Assembly: GCA_944332075.1 (NCBI GenBank)
Contig: CALVJL010000007.1
Coordinates: forward strand, 1-64,000
Direction of reading: 5' to 3'
Source of the DNA: an uncultured Bacilli bacterium
GTDB lineage: Bacteria > Bacillota_I > Bacilli_A > RFN20 > CAG-449
Length of the DNA: 64,000 nt
Part shown: positions 32,186 to 40,732 of the stretch, one piece after another
Numbering within the stretch: position 1 is the stretch's first letter
How the letters are laid out: each line of letters starts with the position of its first letter
The notes under the pieces: generated by a model
What the model saw: the letters and a program-made list of their open reading frames with translations, nothing else
Database searches by the model: none
Told to the model about the DNA's origin: nothing
Program-made: the position numbers and the translations under genes

Positions 32186-33881
32186 ATAAATCACCTTCTA
32201 TCTGTTTTTGCTTTTGATAAAGCGAAGCAAATTCTTGATTATCTTTGATTAATGAAGCAAAATTACCTCTTTCTTTAATCTCGCCATGCTTTAAATAAAG
32301 TATTTCTTTACAAGGCTGAAGATTTCTTAAGTGATGCGAGATAACGATTACTAATTTATCTTGACTCAGTTTTTGAATTAATGAATTAATTATTTCTTCG
32401 CTTTCATTATCGATATTGCTCGTCGCCTCATCAAAGATATAGACCTTTTTATCTAAAGAAAGATAAATCGCTAAGACCATTCTTTGCTTCTGCCCCCCGG
32501 AGAGATTAGTTGTATCTTCGCTTAATTTATAATCTAAGCTTAATGACTCTAAACGCACTAATTTTAATAATTTTAAGATCTCTTCATCGCTTAAAAGAGG
32601 ATTAATTAAATGAAAGTTTTCTCTAACAGTTTTATTAAAAAGATGAGAGTTATAGGAAATAAAAGCTGTTAAATTAAAATAAGAACTCTCTTCGATACTA
32701 GACAAATTAATATCATCAATTAGTATCTGTCCTTCATGTATTAAACTTTCTTTGCTAAGCAACCTGACAATTGTCGATTTACCTCCTCCAGAAGCCCCGG
32801 CAATTCCGTATAATCCGCTTCTAGAAAAATTAAAGGAAACATTATTTAATGCTTTATTATTGCTGCCTTCATACGTCAAAGAAACATTCTTAAAGGTAAT
32901 ATTATTAATATCATTAATGATGACATCACCTTTCTTTTCTTCTTGGTAATTTAATATTTCTAAAATCTTTTTACCCGCGGAAGCTCCGTTCATGGAAATA
33001 TGAAACGCTGAACCTAGATAACGCATCGGAAGGAAAAATTCGCTGCCGACTAAGATAATAAAGATTACTAAAGCAAAATTAGTAATGCCCCCGTTAAAGA
33101 AGCTAATTAACGCGCATAATAAGCCAACAGCCGCGCCGCCATAAGCAATTAAATCCATTAATGATGTTGAATATAACTGCATTACTAAGACCTTCATCGT
33201 TACTTTTCGAAATTCTTCTGCGTTTTGATCAAGCTTTTCTTGCTGACGTAAATCAGCATTAAAGATTTTTAATTCTTTCATGCCCATCAACGAATCATAG
33301 AAATCACCGCCCATTGATAAATATTTATCCCAGTACTTATTAAAAATTTTCTTTGCATATTTACTGACTAAGATAATTGAAAGAGGAATTAATGGCACGC
33401 AGATTAAGAAAATAAAGGCCGTTAATAAATCGATAAAGCAAAATATAATAAATAAGATAATCGGTCCAATTAACGCGTAGAAAAATTGAGGAAGATAAAC
33501 GCTATAATAAAGGTTTAATTGCTCTACCCCTTCAATGCCTAACTGGGCTAAAGCTTCAGAGTTATAAGGTAACGTCTTTCTAAATGAAAAAATCTTACTT
33601 AAAACATCATTTCTTAATTTTACTTTTACTTCTCTTCCTAAGCTCGCTTCGCTTTTACTAATAGAAAGAGAAAATAAAATCTTCAAAGCGATCAAGAGAA
33701 AAAAAGTTAAAATTAGATAAGTAATCGACTCAAACTGGCTATTAGCAATTTGATAGATAAATAATGCTAATAAGGCGTATAGTGAAACAGATATCAGCAG
33801 ATTTAATAAATTAATAAAGGTAATAAAAAAGATTTTCTTTTTATCTTTACCTAAAAATTTTAACAATGCTTTATCAATCAT
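32178..33881 (-). CDS. ABC transporter, fused permease-ATPase (CydD-like)
   Basis: A 567-residue half-transporter with six spans and an ATPase domain: GIAGASGGGKSTIV (Walker A), NLSGGQKQRMVLA (intact signature), KVYIFDEATSNID (Walker B) and ISHHLRNL (H-loop). It has the intact ATP site of the pair. It starts eight bases into the end of the DUF454 gene and runs into the second half. The substrate is unknown; the CydD resemblance, the YgbA and DUF454 neighbours and the metal regulator point to redox, nitrosative or haem stress. Confidence 0.9.
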   Translation of the reverse strand: MIDKALLKFLGKDKKKIFFITFINLLNLLISVSLYALLALFIYQIANSQFESITYLILTFFLLIALKILFSLSISKSEASLGREVKVKLRNDVLSKIFSFRKTLPYNSEALAQLGIEGVEQLNLYYSVYLPQFFYALIGPIILFIIFCFIDLLTAFIFLICVPLIPLSIILVSKYAKKIFNKYWDKYLSMGGDFYDSLMGMKELKIFNADLRQQEKLDQNAEEFRKVTMKVLVMQLYSTSLMDLIAYGGAAVGLLCALISFFNGGITNFALVIFIILVGSEFFLPMRYLGSAFHISMNGASAGKKILEILNYQEEKKGDVIINDINNITFKNVSLTYEGSNNKALNNVSFNFSRSGLYGIAGASGGGKSTIVRLLSKESLIHEGQILIDDINLSSIEESSYFNLTAFISYNSHLFNKTVRENFHLINPLLSDEEILKLLKLVRLESLSLDYKLSEDTTNLSGGQKQRMVLAIYLSLDKKVYIFDEATSNIDNESEEIINSLIQKLSQDKLVIVISHHLRNLQPCKEILYLKHGEIKERGNFASLIKDNQEFASLYQKQKQIEGDLYA

Positions 33882-34290
33882 ATTTTTGCTCCATCTGTCT
33901 TATTTTGATATATTCTGCTCTCGATACTGTTTTGATTTTGAAAATAAAATAAAGATACTTAATTAAAATCAAAATAGTTAAGCAAATGCTCATATAAAGG
34001 TTATTAACGCTATACATGGCCATAAAAAGCATCAATGAAACTAGACTTAATAATATCATCTGTCCATACCATGTCATCACCTTATGCTTAGTGAAATTTT
34101 CTAAATGCTTTTTATAAATCTTAGTTGAATGAAACCAGTTATTAAATTTATCTGAGCCACGAGAAAAGAAAAAGGAAGTGAGCAATAAAAACGGAACAGT
34201 CGGTAAAATAGGAAGAATTATTCCAACTATACCTAAACCTAAAAAAATAAAACCTAAACTGATATAGATAGCCTTTTTTATCTTGTTCAT
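33874..34290 (-). CDS. DUF454 (YbaN-type) membrane protein
   Basis: A 138-residue inner-membrane protein of the DUF454 family. GLGIVGIILPILPTVPFLLL is the characteristic proline-rich first span, followed by SFFFSRGSDKFNNWF and two further spans. Often found next to haem- or iron-related genes. It lies directly after the YgbA-like gene, with no gap, and overlaps the next by eight bases. Function unknown. Confidence 0.88.
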   Translation of the reverse strand: MNKIKKAIYISLGFIFLGLGIVGIILPILPTVPFLLLTSFFFSRGSDKFNNWFHSTKIYKKHLENFTKHKVMTWYGQMILLSLVSLMLFMAMYSVNNLYMSICLTILILIKYLYFIFKIKTVSRAEYIKIRQMEQKYD

Positions 34291-34590
34291 TTAATTGCTC
34301 CTTTCAAAGAGATGTTTAAATAATAAAATTGGATGTTTAAATAACATTCTCGGTCCAGCATAACGCATGACCTTTTTCATCTTTTCCCGGTATTCTTTTT
34401 GATAGCAATGAATCTTACAATGGGAACAGAACTTTTTATTATCTTTAAACGGACACTTACTTAACCTAAGTTCGGCATAACGAAGCAAATTTAAACATTC
34501 TTCATTATCTTCTAACTTCTTTTTATCGACGCCTTGAGAATACATAGAAATCATCAAGGCAACAATTTTCTTCTCTTTTTCTATTTTCAT
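34291..34590 (-). CDS. YgbA-like nitrous-oxide-stimulated-promoter family protein
   Basis: A 99-residue protein of the YgbA_NO family. CPFKDNKKFCSHCKIHCY supplies four closely spaced cysteines, probably a metal site, followed by KVMRYAGPRMLFKHPILLFKHL. In enterobacteria the gene is induced by nitric oxide through NsrR. It is the first gene of the operon. Its AAGAGGT ribosome site falls inside a hairpin of the long structured leader, so translation may be switched. Confidence 0.85.
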   Translation of the reverse strand: MKIEKEKKIVALMISMYSQGVDKKKLEDNEECLNLLRYAELRLSKCPFKDNKKFCSHCKIHCYQKEYREKMKKVMRYAGPRMLFKHPILLFKHLFERSN

Positions 34591-34599
34591 AACTCAAGA

Positions 34600-34862
34600 T
34601 ACCTCTTAAAAATATAGAGGTTAATGTTAACTCAGTAGGAGAAGATATAAGTTTAACTATTTCTATTCATTCTAATTTTTAAGAAGATTGATATTTGATT
34701 TAGAGAGAAGTAAACAAAGCATAAGAATAATCTAAATATCAATAACTAAAAACTTAAAACGAGAAGCATTAAACCTATCAATAACGGCAGAAAGAATATT
34801 TATAGAAGGAAGAAACATAATAATAAATACATTGCCGTTATCTGAGTTAACAATTAACCTCT
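34600..34862 (-). ncRNA. Candidate cis-regulatory leader RNA of the ygbA operon
   Basis: A 20-pair stem joins 34616-34635 with 34842-34862 (one bulge). A 9-pair stem joins 34781-34789 with 34833-34841 and is stacked directly against it. A 10-pair stem joins 34687-34696 with 34734-34743. The 3' strand ACCTCT of the long stem (34616-34621 complement) can instead pair with the ribosome site AGAGGT (34601-34606 complement), ten bases before the ATG. The two pairings exclude each other, giving a plausible on/off switch. The alternative is a small transposon-like element with 20-bp inverted ends. Confidence 0.6.
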
Positions 34863-34869
34863 TTTAATT

Positions 34870-34887
34870 GGTTAGTAATGACTAACC
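34870..34887. promoter_or_regulatory. DtxR-type operator 1
   Basis: GGTTAGT-AATG-ACTAACC is an inverted repeat close to the TTAGGTTAG/CTAACCTAA pattern of DtxR/IdeR boxes. It lies just upstream of the leader of the ygbA operon in the divergent region before the MATE gene. Confidence 0.65.
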
Positions 34888-34904
34888 TATAATGATAAGA
34901 TAAA

Positions 34905-34922
34905 GCTGATATTTAAATCAGC
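34905..34922. other. Short inverted repeat in the divergent region
   Basis: GCTGAT and ATCAGC are inverted around ATTTAA with AAA and TTT flanks. It could be a bidirectional weak terminator or protein site. No firm function. Confidence 0.4.
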
Positions 34923-34927
34923 CTTTA

Positions 34928-34945
34928 AGTTAGTTTATACTAACT
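34928..34945. promoter_or_regulatory. DtxR-type operator 2
   Basis: AGTTAGT-TTAT-ACTAACT has the same half-site and four-base spacer as operator 1, 58 bases away, on the MATE side of the divergent region. Confidence 0.65.
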
Positions 34946-35074
34946 ATCTTTATTTAGCAAGTATTTTTTTCAACTTTTTTATTTATCTTTCATAAAGGCA
35001 ATTATTGCAAAAATATAATTTAGTCCTATAATTATTTAGTCATTAATATTTATTAATTTGTTATAGGGATATTT

Positions 35075-36445
35075 ATGAAAAAACTTTCACTTCAAGAAGA
35101 AGCCGAACTCTTCGGTAAAGAAAAAATTTATAAAATATTATTGAGGACTGCTCCTCCAGTAATGCTCGCCCAATTAATTCAGGCTCTATATAATATTGTC
35201 GACTCTTTCTTCGTCGGCCATTATTCAAACGATGGATTAACCGCCTTATCAGTTATCTATCCTCTGCAGTTAATCATTACCGCGTTAGCTGTCGGTACCG
35301 GTGTCGGAGTCAACACCTTAATGTCACGTTATTACGCGGCAAATAAAGAAAGCGAAGCGAATAAAGCCGGTGGATGCGGAATTGTTGTATCGTTATTTCT
35401 TTGGATGATTTTCTCAATCATCTCAGTCTTCATCTTAAGACCGTTTGCCATGACCAGCGCTGATTCACCTCAGGCAATTGACTATGCCGTTGAGTACGGC
35501 ATGATCTGCTGCGTTGGCTCAATCTTTATATTTGTTGAAAGTATCTTCACCAAGATTCACCAAGCTCACGGCAATATGGTTATCCCGATGATTGCTCAAG
35601 TATCCGGAGCTATTACCAACATTATCTTTGACCCATTATTAATCTTCGGAATTGGCTTTTTCCCAGAACTCGGAATCAAAGGCGCGGCTATCGCGACTGT
35701 CTTAGGGCAGTTAGTCGCTGCGATTATCGTCGGCATTAAAGGCTTTAGAAAATCACCGGCTCTATCGACTTATCCAAAGTATATTAAAAATATCTTTAAG
35801 CTTGGTTTCCCATCGATTTTCATGCAAGTCTTATATACAGTTTATATTTTAGCCTTAAATATTATTTTAAATGGCTTTTCTGATCAAGCTGTCACGGTTT
35901 TAGGGCTTTATTATAAAATTCAATCCTTCTTCTTCATTCCGTTATTTGGCTTACAAACATGTATTGTTCCTATTCTCAGCTTTAACTATGCTCAAGGACG
36001 TTATCAAAGAGTTAAATCGGTTTTCCATGAGTCATTAATCATATCGGCTGTCTTTATGGTAATCGGCATTCTCTGCTTTGAATTAATTCCAGGCCAATTA
36101 ATCGGTTTATTCTCAGAAGATGATTTAGTTAAACAAATCGGTACAACGGCCTTTAGAATAATCGGTATATCTTTCTTACCAGCCTGCGTTTCCTTAATGT
36201 CACCGGTATTCTTCCAAGCACTTGGAAAAGGAGTAAAAAGCGTCTTGCTTTCTTTAACTAGACAAATTTTCTGTTTAATCCCAATTTTCTACGCTTTCTC
36301 GTTTATCGGCCTAGATTATACCTGGATTGCTTTCCCGGTTGCTGAGACAACCACGACGATTATTGCAGTTATCCTCTATTTCTTAACTGTGAGAAAATGG
36401 AAAGCGCTAGGCCACGATCAAGAAAAAATTCTTAATCTTAACTAA
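35075..36445 (+). CDS. MATE-family multidrug/cation antiporter
   Basis: A 456-residue, twelve-span exporter of the MATE family (NorM/DinF branch). TAPPVMLAQLIQALYNIVDSFF is the diagnostic first span, followed by VGTGVGVNTLMSRYYA and a symmetrical second half (GFPSIFMQVLYTVY, LGLYYKIQSFFFIPLFGLQ). It moves organic cations or drugs using sodium or proton gradients. It lies alone, with DtxR-type palindromes upstream and a terminator after it. Confidence 0.95.
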   Translation: MKKLSLQEEAELFGKEKIYKILLRTAPPVMLAQLIQALYNIVDSFFVGHYSNDGLTALSVIYPLQLIITALAVGTGVGVNTLMSRYYAANKESEANKAGGCGIVVSLFLWMIFSIISVFILRPFAMTSADSPQAIDYAVEYGMICCVGSIFIFVESIFTKIHQAHGNMVIPMIAQVSGAITNIIFDPLLIFGIGFFPELGIKGAAIATVLGQLVAAIIVGIKGFRKSPALSTYPKYIKNIFKLGFPSIFMQVLYTVYILALNIILNGFSDQAVTVLGLYYKIQSFFFIPLFGLQTCIVPILSFNYAQGRYQRVKSVFHESLIISAVFMVIGILCFELIPGQLIGLFSEDDLVKQIGTTAFRIIGISFLPACVSLMSPVFFQALGKGVKSVLLSLTRQIFCLIPIFYAFSFIGLDYTWIAFPVAETTTTIIAVILYFLTVRKWKALGHDQEKILNLN

Positions 36446-36464
36446 TAATTAAATTAATGAATAC

Positions 36465-36492
36465 AGTCGCTTATTTATCTAAGCGACTTTTT
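36465..36492 (+). terminator. Terminator of the MATE gene
   Basis: AGTCGCTT and AAGCGACT pair fully with an eight-base loop and are followed by TTTTTG. Confidence 0.9.
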
Positions 36493-36549
36493 GTTATATA
36501 ATTTCAATATAAAAGTTATATAGAATAACTATTTATTAAGAAAGGAGGA

Positions 36550-36569
36550 TTCATAGCCTTGGCTATGGA
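36550..36569 (+). promoter_or_regulatory. Hairpin between Shine-Dalgarno and start codon
   Basis: AAAGGAGG (36541-36548) is 30 bases from the ATG at 36579, too far for normal initiation. Between them CATAGCC-TT-GGCTATG forms a seven- to nine-pair hairpin that would bring the two close. A short overlapping frame (TTG or ATG start, ending TAA across the real ATG) also exists. Confidence 0.55.
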
Positions 36570-36578
36570 ACACTTTAC

Positions 36579-37526
36579 ATGGAATTAAATAGAGAAACTG
36601 CAATGCGGATTTGGAACCAGCGTTATGGAAGACAAATCGCAGTTAATGATTTTGCTGGGAGAAAAATTGTTAAATCGGCCTATGAAGATGAGATGAGCCA
36701 GTATTGTTGGTCACTTGGTCACATCTTACCTCCAGAGCAAGGTGGAGCGAACATCAACTATAATTTAATCTGCTGCCATAAATTAACCTTAACGGAAAAA
36801 GGTGATCATTTTCCTTTATTTTCAGCAAACGGAGAAAATTATGAAATCGTTAGAGTGATGAACCATTATGAAATCCATCTCCACGAAAAAAATGATGAAC
36901 AAGCTGTCACCATTATAAAAGAAGATAATGAAGGTATTAACTTATTAGACAAAGATAACGCCTTAAATTTATTAAAAGATATTTCAAGAAAACTCAACGA
37001 AGAAAGATTTATGTCAGTTATCCAAATCTCTTTAACAAATATCACTAACTTAGAAGTCCATGAATTTATTAAAGAATTATTTAATCAAGATAACGTTATC
37101 TTCTCACCTTTATCATCGCAATACCGTAATGATATCATCATCGCTGATTACGATTTATTTTCCAAAAGCGATGTTTCTAACTTATTAGATAAATGCGTCT
37201 TATTAAACACTTATCTTTCTAATTACTTTGTACCAAAGGGCGATATTATCACTTATAGTATCTACTTTACTGTTAAGCATTTTGAAAAGGGTAAAGATAT
37301 GTTTAACCATATCGACTTTGATGAATTAAAAAGATTAGCGTTATTACCTGGTAAATCAACAGTCTATATCGATTCTGAAGCTGCAATTAATTCTAAAGCT
37401 CAAAATTATATAAACCGTTTAACACCTGCAGTAATCGGTTATAAAAAATTCTATGAATATAACTTCATCTTTAAAAATCTTGCTGACCAGTTAAAAGCAG
37501 AATTAGCTAAAGAAACAAAAAAATAA
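36579..37526 (+). CDS. HNH-like protein with altered catalytic motif
   Basis: A 315-residue protein. Residues 1-90 follow an HNH nuclease pattern known from the group beginning xxWxxRYG...DFAGR: LGHILPPEQGG stands where active relatives have DHIxPxSxGG, then NLICCHKLTLTEKGDHFPLF. The first Asp is replaced by Gly, so catalysis may be lost or altered. The remaining 220 residues are not recognised. It lies alone between two terminators. It could be a regulator or binding protein derived from a nuclease. Confidence 0.6.
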   Translation: MELNRETAMRIWNQRYGRQIAVNDFAGRKIVKSAYEDEMSQYCWSLGHILPPEQGGANINYNLICCHKLTLTEKGDHFPLFSANGENYEIVRVMNHYEIHLHEKNDEQAVTIIKEDNEGINLLDKDNALNLLKDISRKLNEERFMSVIQISLTNITNLEVHEFIKELFNQDNVIFSPLSSQYRNDIIIADYDLFSKSDVSNLLDKCVLLNTYLSNYFVPKGDIITYSIYFTVKHFEKGKDMFNHIDFDELKRLALLPGKSTVYIDSEAAINSKAQNYINRLTPAVIGYKKFYEYNFIFKNLADQLKAELAKETKK

Positions 37527-37549
37527 ATGCTCATTTCTGAGCATTTTTT
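37526..37549 (+). terminator. Terminator of the HNH-like gene
   Basis: AATGCTCA-TTTC-TGAGCATT followed by TTTT, beginning in the stop codon. Confidence 0.9.
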
Positions 37550-37553
37550 ATTA

Positions 37554-37775
37554 TCAAATCCAAGGAAAGACAACTTCGGTATCTTGATTTGATGAAATAG
37601 ATGAACTGCTGACTGCTTGACTAGATTCAGAAGAAACTGCAACTGATGAAGATTCGCTGACTTGAGAAGTAGTAACTTCACTTTGCGAAGATGAAGTATT
37701 GCTAGGCTTATCAGTGCATCCCATTAGCAATCCTAATGACAGCAATATTGTAACTGCGAATATACTTTTTTTCAT
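37554..37775 (-). CDS. Small serine-rich lipoprotein
   Basis: A 73-residue protein with signal peptide MKKSIFAVTILLSLGLLMGC, whose LMGC is a lipobox, and a mature part of low complexity made almost entirely of Ser, Thr, Val, Gln and Glu, ending EVVFPWI. It would be anchored outside the membrane. ACGGAGA precedes the start. The lack of a folded domain suggests a spacer, a surface coat or a remnant of a larger lipoprotein. Confidence 0.75.
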   Translation of the reverse strand: MKKSIFAVTILLSLGLLMGCTDKPSNTSSSQSEVTTSQVSESSSVAVSSESSQAVSSSSISSNQDTEVVFPWI

Positions 37776-37907
37776 ATAAATCTCCGTAAAAATAGTATCA
37801 TAAATATTAAGTAAAAAAAAGAAATACTACAACATGTAGACTATTTAATGACATTTATCATATAAAACAAGATTTATCTTATTTTTCTATTATAATAGTT
37901 ATAAACG

Positions 37908-38060
37908 GTGGTTATAAAAATAGTTGATTTAGTAACTTTAAAAGAGAGCCAAGAAGCTCGAAGACGCGCGCACAATCTTATTAACAAAGTCAGAAACCAT
38001 AAAAAAATAAAAGGTCATTATAAATTTTTTTGCAATAGTTATAAGTGTAAAAATGGATGA
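37908..38060 (+). CDS. Possible 50-residue basic peptide before the TOPRIM gene
   Basis: A GTG-started frame runs 50 codons and overlaps the TOPRIM ATG. The product is strongly basic (KESQEARRRAHNLINKVRNH) and ends with CNSYKCKNG. There is no clear ribosome site and no known family. A TATAAT lies just upstream (37890s). It could be an antitoxin-like small protein or chance. Confidence 0.3.
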   Translation: MVIKIVDLVTLKESQEARRRAHNLINKVRNHKKIKGHYKFFCNSYKCKNG

Positions 38061-38655
38061 ACGCGGGACAATGATACAAAGATTCAATGGTAACAACGAA
38101 TTATATGAAAATATCATTTCAGAGCTAGGTAATCTTGATGCTAACAATATTTTGTTTAGTCCTTCTAAAACTTTATTACTAGTCGAAGGAGAAGCAGATA
38201 AAGCTGTAATAAAGAAGCTTTCAGATCTACTAAGGTATGACATATCAGACTATTCCATTCATGTTTGCGATGGCGATTCTATCATGCAAGTATCGTATAT
38301 TTGTATAACTAACAATATAAAATTCATCGCAATAGCCGATTCTGATAATAAAAGCAAAGAGGAATGGTACCTTAATAGTCATAAAAATTTTAAAAAATGT
38401 TTAAACAAATATGAACAAGATTATAAGCATTGTTTCTTCGTCGGCAATGGCTCTAATGGATCAATAGAAAATTTATTTGACAGTAATAAAGATAAAATAT
38501 TTTATAAAAATGGCGAAAACAAGAAAAAAATAAGTATTAATTTAATTTCACAATTATCAAGTAAAGATGCTCTTAGCAATAAAGCTATTCAAAATTTCAA
38601 TGATTTATTTTTGAAAATAGGTTTGCATAAGAATAATATAGTCAAAAAATCTTAA
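38053..38655 (+). CDS. Stand-alone TOPRIM-domain protein (OLD C-terminus-like)
   Basis: A 200-residue protein. LLLVEGEADKAVIKKL (Glu45) and FIAIADSDN (Asp96, Asp98) form a TOPRIM nuclease site, and GSNGSIENLFD resembles the IE segment of OLD-family nucleases. OLD proteins normally have an N-terminal ABC-type ATPase, which is missing here, and the start has no ribosome site, so this may be a 5'-truncated gene or a domain working with another ATPase. An AAA15 ATPase gene starts 165 bases downstream. Confidence 0.65.
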   Translation: MDERGTMIQRFNGNNELYENIISELGNLDANNILFSPSKTLLLVEGEADKAVIKKLSDLLRYDISDYSIHVCDGDSIMQVSYICITNNIKFIAIADSDNKSKEEWYLNSHKNFKKCLNKYEQDYKHCFFVGNGSNGSIENLFDSNKDKIFYKNGENKKKISINLISQLSSKDALSNKAIQNFNDLFLKIGLHKNNIVKKS

Positions 38656-38820
38656 GGTATATCATCTTGGCTTTTCTTAGCATTACAGCAGTTTTTAGTA
38701 ATTAAATACAATAGAAAATAATTAAATTAATGTTTTTGAACATTTTTTGCAAAAATTCAAATTAAATTATTTAATTTCACAAATACTACTATATAATATT
38801 AGTAATAGGTGGGATGACAT

Positions 38821-40062
38821 ATGATTTTAGAATTTAGCATTAAGAATTTTCTATCATTCAAAGATAAGGTCACATTTAGCATGCTAGCCAACGCAACAAA
38901 AGGATTAGACGATAATTACGTTATGTATAAAGATCGAAGAATTTTAAAAACTGCTGCAATATATGGCGCTAACGCCTCTGGCAAAACTAATATATTTAAA
39001 ATTTTAGCTTTAATCACAGCAATGTTAAGAAATTCAAATAATGTTAATATAAACGCTAAACTTCCAATATCGCCATTTAAATTTGATGATAATGCAAATA
39101 AACTAAGCGAATTTGAAATTAAATTTATTATCGAGAATATTAGATACGTTTATGGTTTTATCGCTGATGCTAATAATATTTACGAAGAATATCTATATTA
39201 CTATCCAAACGGAAAAGAAACAAAAATCTTTGACAGAACAGAAATCAATAACTATTCATTTTCTCAAAAAGATGAAAAATTTTTAAGTGAAATAGTTAAA
39301 AAGAATACTCCAAATAAATTTTTTATAGCGACTGCGACAAATTGGAATTATGAAAAGACAAGACTTCCTTATAAATTTCTAAGTACCGAAATCAACGTTT
39401 TTAATAATTTAGGTGGACTTAGAGATTTTGCTCTAAAGGAATATTTAAAAAATGACGACGAATTAAAAACTTTTGCATTAGAATTTCTTAAAAATGCTGA
39501 TTTTAATATTGAAGATTATAAAGTTTTAGAAACAGAAGTTCCAGATGATTTGTTTGCAGCTATACCGGATTTTATTAAAGCTGGAATGAATATAAAAGAA
39601 AAGTTAAAAGTATTCACTGCTTTATTTAAACATAAGGGATCAGATGCTGAACTTTCTTATGAAGAAGAATCTTTAGGAACTCAGATTATTTTTTGTTTTA
39701 TTCCTTTTATAAGAGATGCTTTTAATAATAAAAAGGTTTTAATAGTTGATGAGTTAGATAAAAGCCTGCATCCATATTTAATCGAAATGATTGTTCAAAT
39801 GTTTAATGATCCAGATATTAATAAAAATGGTGCTCAATTAATTTTTAATACTCATGACACTAATTTATTGAGATTAAATATTTTAAGACGTGATCAAATA
39901 TGGTTTACCGAAAAGAATGATGATAATGGGGTAAGCACATTATATCCTTTAAGCGATTTTTCCGTTAGAAATAGCGAAAATGTAGAAAAAGGATACATGT
40001 TAGGACGATATGGAGCTGTTCCGTTTATCAAAAATGATTTTTACTTAAGAGAAGAAAAATGA
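38821..40062 (+). CDS. AAA15-type ATPase, AbiL/RloA-like defence subunit
   Basis: A 413-residue ATPase of the SMC/ABC-like AAA15 class. The start FSIKNFLSFKDKVTFSM is diagnostic. IYGANASGKTNIFK is Walker A, VLIVDELDKSLHPYLI Walker B, and FNTHDTNLL the H-loop. It overlaps the RloB-type gene by four bases. ATPase plus RloB TOPRIM pairs match the AbiL abortive-infection arrangement: the ATPase senses phage and the RloB partner acts. GGTGGG precedes the ATG. Confidence 0.85.
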   Translation: MILEFSIKNFLSFKDKVTFSMLANATKGLDDNYVMYKDRRILKTAAIYGANASGKTNIFKILALITAMLRNSNNVNINAKLPISPFKFDDNANKLSEFEIKFIIENIRYVYGFIADANNIYEEYLYYYPNGKETKIFDRTEINNYSFSQKDEKFLSEIVKKNTPNKFFIATATNWNYEKTRLPYKFLSTEINVFNNLGGLRDFALKEYLKNDDELKTFALEFLKNADFNIEDYKVLETEVPDDLFAAIPDFIKAGMNIKEKLKVFTALFKHKGSDAELSYEEESLGTQIIFCFIPFIRDAFNNKKVLIVDELDKSLHPYLIEMIVQMFNDPDINKNGAQLIFNTHDTNLLRLNILRRDQIWFTEKNDDNGVSTLYPLSDFSVRNSENVEKGYMLGRYGAVPFIKNDFYLREEK

Positions 40063-40685
40063 GCAAAAATAGGATTATCAGCAGTGACAGAGTAAGGCAA
40101 ATTAGAAAGCCTAAAACTAAAATATTAATTGCCGTTGAAGGCAAAAACAAAACTGAGAAAAACTATTTTAACAATTTTGAAAATGGTCAAAGATCATATA
40201 ATATTTCCTATGCCAGAAGAACCAATACCGATTCATTAAACTTAGTTACTATGCTAATTAAAGAAATAAAAGAATTGAGACTCAATTTACAAAATGGTGA
40301 TATGGCTTATTGCGTATTTGATACGGATACTAATCAAGATAAGAACATAATAATCAATAAAGCCATTGAACTAGCTAAAAATAATAGAATAATAGTTATC
40401 ACATCATCACCATGCTTTGAAATATGGTTCTTATTACATTATGTCTACACAACCGCGAGCATGAGTAATGATGATGTGATTAAAGCTCTCAAACAACATT
40501 ATCCAAAATACGAAAAGAATATTAATATTTATCCGTATATCAAAGAAAATTTAAATGAAGCTATTTTACGTTCAAAAAGATTAGAACAATATCATCTAAA
40601 TAACAATCATACAATCGGTAACATTGAAGCCAATCCAAATACTGAAGTATATAAAGTTATAGAATACTTAACAAAAAATAACTAG
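40059..40685 (+). CDS. RloB/AbiLii-like TOPRIM protein
   Basis: A 208-residue RloB-family protein. KILIAVEGKNKTEKNYF (Glu27) and YCVFDTDTNQD (Asp88, Asp90) are the TOPRIM metal site; SSPCFEIWFLLHYVYT is the RloB signature. It is the likely effector of the ATPase encoded immediately upstream, with ATGA overlap. RloB proteins are thought to act on RNA or DNA such as tRNA; the target is not shown here. A terminator follows. Confidence 0.88.
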   Translation: MSKNRIISSDRVRQIRKPKTKILIAVEGKNKTEKNYFNNFENGQRSYNISYARRTNTDSLNLVTMLIKEIKELRLNLQNGDMAYCVFDTDTNQDKNIIINKAIELAKNNRIIVITSSPCFEIWFLLHYVYTTASMSNDDVIKALKQHYPKYEKNINIYPYIKENLNEAILRSKRLEQYHLNNNHTIGNIEANPNTEVYKVIEYLTKNN

Positions 40686-40705
40686 GAGAAAATCCTAGTT
40701 ATTTT
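40677..40705 (+). terminator. Terminator of the AbiL-like pair, shared with the opposing operon
   Basis: AATAACTAGGA and TCCTAGTTATT form an eleven-pair stem with GAAAA loop, then TTTT. A-rich flank on the left lets it serve the opposing minus-strand unit. Confidence 0.9.
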
Positions 40706-40732
40706 AATATATTTTTCTAATGTTATTTAATA

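Noticed and set aside
37908-38655. Joining the 50-residue frame and the TOPRIM gene by a frameshift near the A7 run into one OLD gene
   Set aside because: The upstream frame is basic and short and has no ATPase motif, so joining does not restore a known architecture.
40059-40065. Possibility that TGA encodes tryptophan (Mollicutes code)
   Set aside because: TGA acts as a stop in several ATGA overlaps (for example between the two AbiL-like genes) and full-length genes do not contain it internally.
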